A DNA stretch of 10,026 nt from an uncultured Eubacteriales bacterium. GTDB lineage: Bacteria; Bacillota_A; Clostridia; Oscillospirales; Oscillospiraceae. Both the position numbers and the translations under genes were made by a program. Where the stretch lies: positions 1-10,026 of the forward strand of contig CATKHE010000178.1 of assembly GCA_949747935.1 (NCBI GenBank). Direction: 5' to 3'. Positions 7,265 to 10,026 of this stretch are shown piece after piece (the stretch's first letter is position 1; every line of letters begins with the position of its first letter). A model generated the notes under the pieces. That model worked only from the letters and a program-made list of their open reading frames with translations. It was not told the origin of the DNA and searched no databases.

Positions 7265-9544
7265 TCAACGGAAGATACCGGTGAGGGCCTTCCAGAAATC
7301 CTTGAACATCTGGGCCACCCTCCCCCAGAAGGTGGCGGGCTCCCCGGACGGGGCTGTCCGGGCGGACAGCGACTGGGCGGCCGGTGCCCCGCCTCCCTCC
7401 CCGTCCGCCTTGATCTCCTGGGTGCGGATGAGAATCTGCACGCTGGAGGGGGCGGGGTTGCGGGGGTCGGTGAGGGAAACAGCCTGTGCCCCGGCATCCA
7501 TCATCAGCAGATTGTTCACGTCGCCGGTGTACTCATGCCAGGTATCCTCCACAATGCCGTTGACGGCGGACTTGGCGTCCCTCACATCCTCGGCAGCTTC
7601 CAGAGCCGCAGCAATCTGCCGCAGGGAGGCGGACAGGCCGCTCAGCGTCTGCTTGCTCCCCGCATCCAGCTGCCGGCCGGAATTTTTCATCAGCTCCTCC
7701 ATATCGGACATCAGCGTCTCCATGTCCCGGAGCGTGCCGGCGGCGGTATTGGACAGGCCGCCCAGATTGGTCAGCCCCTCCTGAAGGGTGGGCTCATAGC
7801 CGTTTAGGGTATTGCGCAGGCTGTCCACACTGTCCAGAATGGCGGACATCTTCCCGGAGGTCTGCCCCAGGGCGGCGGTCAGGTCCTTGGCGCCGTCCAG
7901 ATAGTCGGCCAGGTCATCCAGCTGCTCGCACAGGTCGGCCAGCTCCCCCACCACATTTGCGGTTGGCCTGGTGACGGCGTTCAGTGTGCTGCTCAGGTCC
8001 CCCTGAATACTGTCGATCTCGCTGTAGACCTGCCACAGCTGGTCCATCTGCGCCGCCTGTTCCGGCGTAACTCCGGGCAGCTGACCGCAAAAGGCCTGGA
8101 ACGTCATCTGATCCTTGGCGTTAAAAAGCGTGTCCATCTGCTGTGCCGCCCCTTGGGCGGCCTGCCACTGGGTAAGCATTCCTGCCGCGTCCGCCTGCTC
8201 CTGCGTCAGACCCAGCAGCTGCTTGATACCGGCAATCTCCTCTGCGCTCTTGCCCTGGAGCACCAACATTTTTTCCATGAACGCCTGTTGGTCCTTCTCC
8301 TTGTAAGCGGCGTGGACGGCGATCACCTTGGCCAGCTGTCCGTCGCTGCCGATGGAGGGTGCTTTCGTGTTATTCAGCGCCTTCTCCAGCTTATGCAAAC
8401 TGTTTTCCAGGTCGGCCGCGTCCTGCATAAAGTATTTGACCTCTTTCGTGCCCTTTTCCAGCTCCTTGAGGGACTTCTCCAGGCTTCCCAGCTGGTCCTT
8501 CAGAGACACCGTCGTATCGGTCATCTCGTTCAGGGTGGCTTTCGAGCTGGTAATGGTCTCACTGAGCACCCGGACCCGCTCTTCCACCGGCTCCAGCAGA
8601 TCGGCGGCAGCGGACAGGTCCCCCCGAAGGACGCCCGCGTCATCATAAAGAAGCCCCTTGCCGCCGGAGATGGTACCCCGAGCCGCATTCAGCTGGTCCA
8701 GACCGCTGGCGGAGGCGTACAGCCCGCCCTGGATGCCCTCCATAGCGTCCAGCAGCGCGTCCAGACTGCCCGACAGGGCCCGGTAATCCTCCTCCAGCTC
8801 ATCCTTGCGCTGGCTCAGCTTGGCGACCTCCTGAAGCTGTCCCAGGGTGGCAGGCACCATCAGGATGGTCATGCCCCCGAAGGAGAAGTCATCGCTGCCC
8901 ACTCGGATGGTGAAGTGTTCCTCCTCCCCCGGCAGGGCCACGAACAGCACAGTGCGCAGATTGCCCACCAGCTGCACCTGAGCCCCTTCGGCCTCCAGAG
9001 ACAGGATGTCATCCTGATTGAACACAGCCATAGCCTCCAGGGTGTAGTTGAAGCGGGCGTAAGCGCTGGCATTGACGTTGGGGACTACGTCCATCTGGAT
9101 CTCCACCACGCCCTGCTTCCCTGCCAGCTCCTCCGCCTGCACCGGGACCCCGTTCAGCGTATACCGCAGGGTGACGGTCCAGGGCAGCTCCTGAAAGGGC
9201 CGGGCCGTCTTTCCCTCAAAGTAGAACCGGCCTGGAGCCTCGCTGAACTGAAAATCCGCTCTCCCCTCCCCCAGAGACACCGGCGTGCTGTCCGTGAGAT
9301 TGACCACCTCATCATAGACGCCGTAATCTGTAAGGGAGGCGGCTCCGTTAAGGGCGTAGCTTTTGACCACACTGCCCTCCTGCAGATTGCCGTAGTAGTC
9401 CAGGGTGGCATAGTACGCCTCGTCGTAGCTGGGCGTGACCCCGCTGCCGATGGGGGCGGCGGCAGCCGGTATCCCGCTGGCCGCCGCCGTCAGCACGGCC
9501 ATAGCCAGAGCTGACATTCGTTTTTTTCCACTGTACCGCTTCAT
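7265..9544 (-). CDS. Exported coiled-coil protein, partner of the MMPL transporter
   Basis: A 759-residue protein. A signal peptide covers 1-30: a basic start (MKRYSGKKRM), a hydrophobic Ala/Leu/Val core and a Pro-Ala-rich end. A beta-rich domain spans about 35-235. A long helical, coiled-coil region runs over about 240-690, with many Leu-x-x-Gly and heptad-like turns such as LSGSLDALLDAMEGIQGGL. A Gly/Ala/Pro-rich linker (705-738) leads to a short amphipathic tail with three Trp (739-759). There is no clear second membrane segment, so it should be secreted or held by its signal. It recalls the extracellular coiled-coil part of YhgE/Pip-like proteins, which accompany MMPL transporters in Gram-positives, but I cannot assign a named family. 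Start: ATG 9544 with AGGAGG 8 nt upstream. An in-frame upstream start at 9631 would lie at the -35 box of the predicted promoter and add residues before the signal peptide. Confidence 0.85.
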   Translation of the reverse strand: MKRYSGKKRMSALAMAVLTAAASGIPAAAAPIGSGVTPSYDEAYYATLDYYGNLQEGSVVKSYALNGAASLTDYGVYDEVVNLTDSTPVSLGEGRADFQFSEAPGRFYFEGKTARPFQELPWTVTLRYTLNGVPVQAEELAGKQGVVEIQMDVVPNVNASAYARFNYTLEAMAVFNQDDILSLEAEGAQVQLVGNLRTVLFVALPGEEEHFTIRVGSDDFSFGGMTILMVPATLGQLQEVAKLSQRKDELEEDYRALSGSLDALLDAMEGIQGGLYASASGLDQLNAARGTISGGKGLLYDDAGVLRGDLSAAADLLEPVEERVRVLSETITSSKATLNEMTDTTVSLKDQLGSLEKSLKELEKGTKEVKYFMQDAADLENSLHKLEKALNNTKAPSIGSDGQLAKVIAVHAAYKEKDQQAFMEKMLVLQGKSAEEIAGIKQLLGLTQEQADAAGMLTQWQAAQGAAQQMDTLFNAKDQMTFQAFCGQLPGVTPEQAAQMDQLWQVYSEIDSIQGDLSSTLNAVTRPTANVVGELADLCEQLDDLADYLDGAKDLTAALGQTSGKMSAILDSVDSLRNTLNGYEPTLQEGLTNLGGLSNTAAGTLRDMETLMSDMEELMKNSGRQLDAGSKQTLSGLSASLRQIAAALEAAEDVRDAKSAVNGIVEDTWHEYTGDVNNLLMMDAGAQAVSLTDPRNPAPSSVQILIRTQEIKADGEGGGAPAAQSLSARTAPSGEPATFWGRVAQMFKDFWKALTGIFR

Positions 9545-9567
9545 AGAATATTCCTCCTGATGGTATC

Positions 9568-9587
9568 GGCGGCCGGATGGGGCCGCC
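9568..9587. promoter_or_regulatory. Inverted repeat in the exporter operon leader
   Basis: GGCGGCC, six bases, GGCCGCC: a perfect 7-bp dyad between the predicted transcription start (about 9595, - strand) and the ribosome site (9553-9558). There is no T run, so it is not a terminator. It may be a repressor operator, perhaps for the nearby TetR protein, or an RNA hairpin affecting translation. Confidence 0.35.
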
Positions 9588-9602
9588 CCTTTATTGATGC
9601 CG

Positions 9603-9631
9603 ATTTTAACGGCGGACCGGCCTTCATTCAA
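9603..9631 (-). promoter_or_regulatory. Promoter of the coiled-coil/MMPL operon
   Basis: On the - strand TTGAAT (9631-9626), a 17-nt spacer and TAAAAT (9608-9603). These match the sigma-A consensus at 4/6 and 5/6 positions with ideal spacing. The leader to the ATG at 9544 would be about 50 nt. Confidence 0.6.
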
Positions 9632-9650
9632 TAGACAGATGGAAGCGGAT

Positions 9651-9695
9651 GACTAAAATTTCATCAGGCGGACCCATGATGGTGAAAATCCAGTC
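9651..9695. repeat. Imperfect inverted repeat upstream of the exporter promoter
   Basis: GACT (9651-9654) pairs with AGTC (9692-9695). After a small internal loop, ATTT-CATCA (9658-9666) pairs with TGGTG-A-AAAT (9680-9689 region) with one bulged A. In total about 13 pairs surround a 13-base loop. It lies 20-65 nt upstream of the -35 box, between the neighbour's terminator and the promoter. It might be a regulator site or decayed repeat; nothing identifies it. Confidence 0.3.
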
Positions 9696-9714
9696 GGTAA
9701 GTAGATCTTTGCCT

Positions 9715-9741
9715 AAAAAAAACGCCCCCGGCAGGAGGCGG
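9715..9741 (-). terminator. Rho-independent terminator of the radical SAM gene
   Basis: On the - strand CGCCTCC pairs with GGGGGCG (one G-T pair) around a TGCC loop, followed by eight T. It lies 15 nt after the stop codon of the gene at the right edge and insulates the exporter operon. Confidence 0.9.
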
Positions 9742-9755
9742 ATAATTAAAACATA

Positions 9756-10026
9756 TTAAATTCCCCGGTTCAGCGTCTTGCGCAGGCGGATTTTCCCGGC
9801 CAGAGCCTGGTCGATCATGTCCAGAAATTTCTCCCGGTCCTCGGGCAGGCCGCCCTTCAAGGGCAGATAGTTGGAGGCGTGGTTGCTGGTGAAGTGGAGC
9901 GGGCTCACGTCCAGCTGTTCAATGAGCAGGCGGCACTCCTCCAGCACATGGTCGGCGGAGCACACCTCAAACCGTCCGGCCAGCACGTCCTCTCCCAGGG
10001 GGGTGCCCTTGGCGGGGGCAAAGGTC
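9756..10026 (-). CDS. Radical SAM-type protein, C-terminal part (cut by window edge)
   Basis: The frame is open from the right edge of the window to a TAA at 9756-9758, giving the last 89 residues of a longer protein. The text starts at TFAPAKGTPLGEDVLAGRF and continues with a SADHVLEECRLLIEQLD helix. It then has SNHASNYLPLKGGLPEDRE, followed by an Ile-Asp-x-Ala-Leu helix and a basic end. The GTPL and SNHASNYLPLKG patterns are ones I associate with the C-terminal end of a group of radical SAM enzymes in anaerobes. The Cys-rich Fe-S cluster motif would lie upstream, outside the window, so the family is an inference. Its reaction is unknown. It is co-directional with the exporter operon but separated by a terminator. 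Confidence 0.6.
   Translation of the reverse strand, partial: TFAPAKGTPLGEDVLAGRFEVCSADHVLEECRLLIEQLDVSPLHFTSNHASNYLPLKGGLPEDREKFLDMIDQALAGKIRLRKTLNRGI

Noticed and set aside
6027..7784. Long + strand open frame opposite the MMPL and coiled-coil genes
   Set aside because: Rich in Gly, His, Gln and Asp with no domain or ribosome site; an antisense shadow of the GC-rich genes.
8153..9514. Another long + strand open frame opposite the coiled-coil gene
   Set aside because: Low-complexity composition typical of an antisense frame; the - strand protein has a signal peptide, promoter and ribosome site.
9545..9631. Longer start for the coiled-coil protein at 9631
   Set aside because: It would lie at the predicted -35 box and put 29 residues ahead of a clear signal peptide; ATG 9544 has a strong AGGAGG.
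9671..9705. GGTGAAAATCC followed by CGGTAAGT resembles conserved bits of cobalamin or FMN riboswitches
   Set aside because: Only a short motif matches. The other half of either riboswitch is missing on both strands, and no suitable gene lies downstream on the + strand.

Overview
The window looks like a chromosomal segment of a GC-rich gut Firmicute of the class Clostridia, probably Oscillospiraceae/Flavonifractor-like. This is inferred from strong AGGAGG-type ribosome sites, transketolase split into two subunit genes, an ECF sigma factor followed by a one-pass membrane protein, and an MMPL exporter paired with an exported coiled-coil protein. No rRNA, tRNA or CRISPR array was seen. Genus-level placement is a guess.

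Layout: (1) 1-715 is a graveyard of two unrelated insertion sequences: the 3' end of an IS630-type transposase on the + strand, abutting a decayed IS1595-type transposase on the - strand. (2) 905-2075 (+) holds an ECF sigma factor and, overlapping it by 26 nt, a membrane protein that is probably its anti-sigma partner; a strong terminator follows. (3) 2215-4006 (+) is a tight two-gene operon for the N- and C-terminal halves of transketolase, with its own promoter and a textbook terminator. (4) 4050-4470 has no intact gene; it holds a possible remnant of a large serine recombinase C-terminus. (5) 4555-5094 (+) is a TetR-family regulator with a good extended -10 promoter and a palindrome in its leader. 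It converges on (6) a two-gene - strand operon at 9544-5148: a secreted 759-residue coiled-coil protein, then a 700-residue MMPL/RND-type transporter. A 14-bp perfect hairpin separates the converging units. (7) The right edge (9756 to beyond 10026, -) is the C-terminal part of a probable radical SAM protein, closed by a terminator.

Working together: the transketolase pair serves the non-oxidative pentose phosphate pathway. The sigma/anti-sigma pair is probably an envelope-signal module. The TetR gene, the coiled-coil protein and the MMPL protein plausibly form one regulated export system, in which the coiled-coil protein acts outside the membrane alongside the transporter. That last link is inference from gene order. 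The least described part of the window is the coiled-coil/MMPL pair with its candidate control sites.
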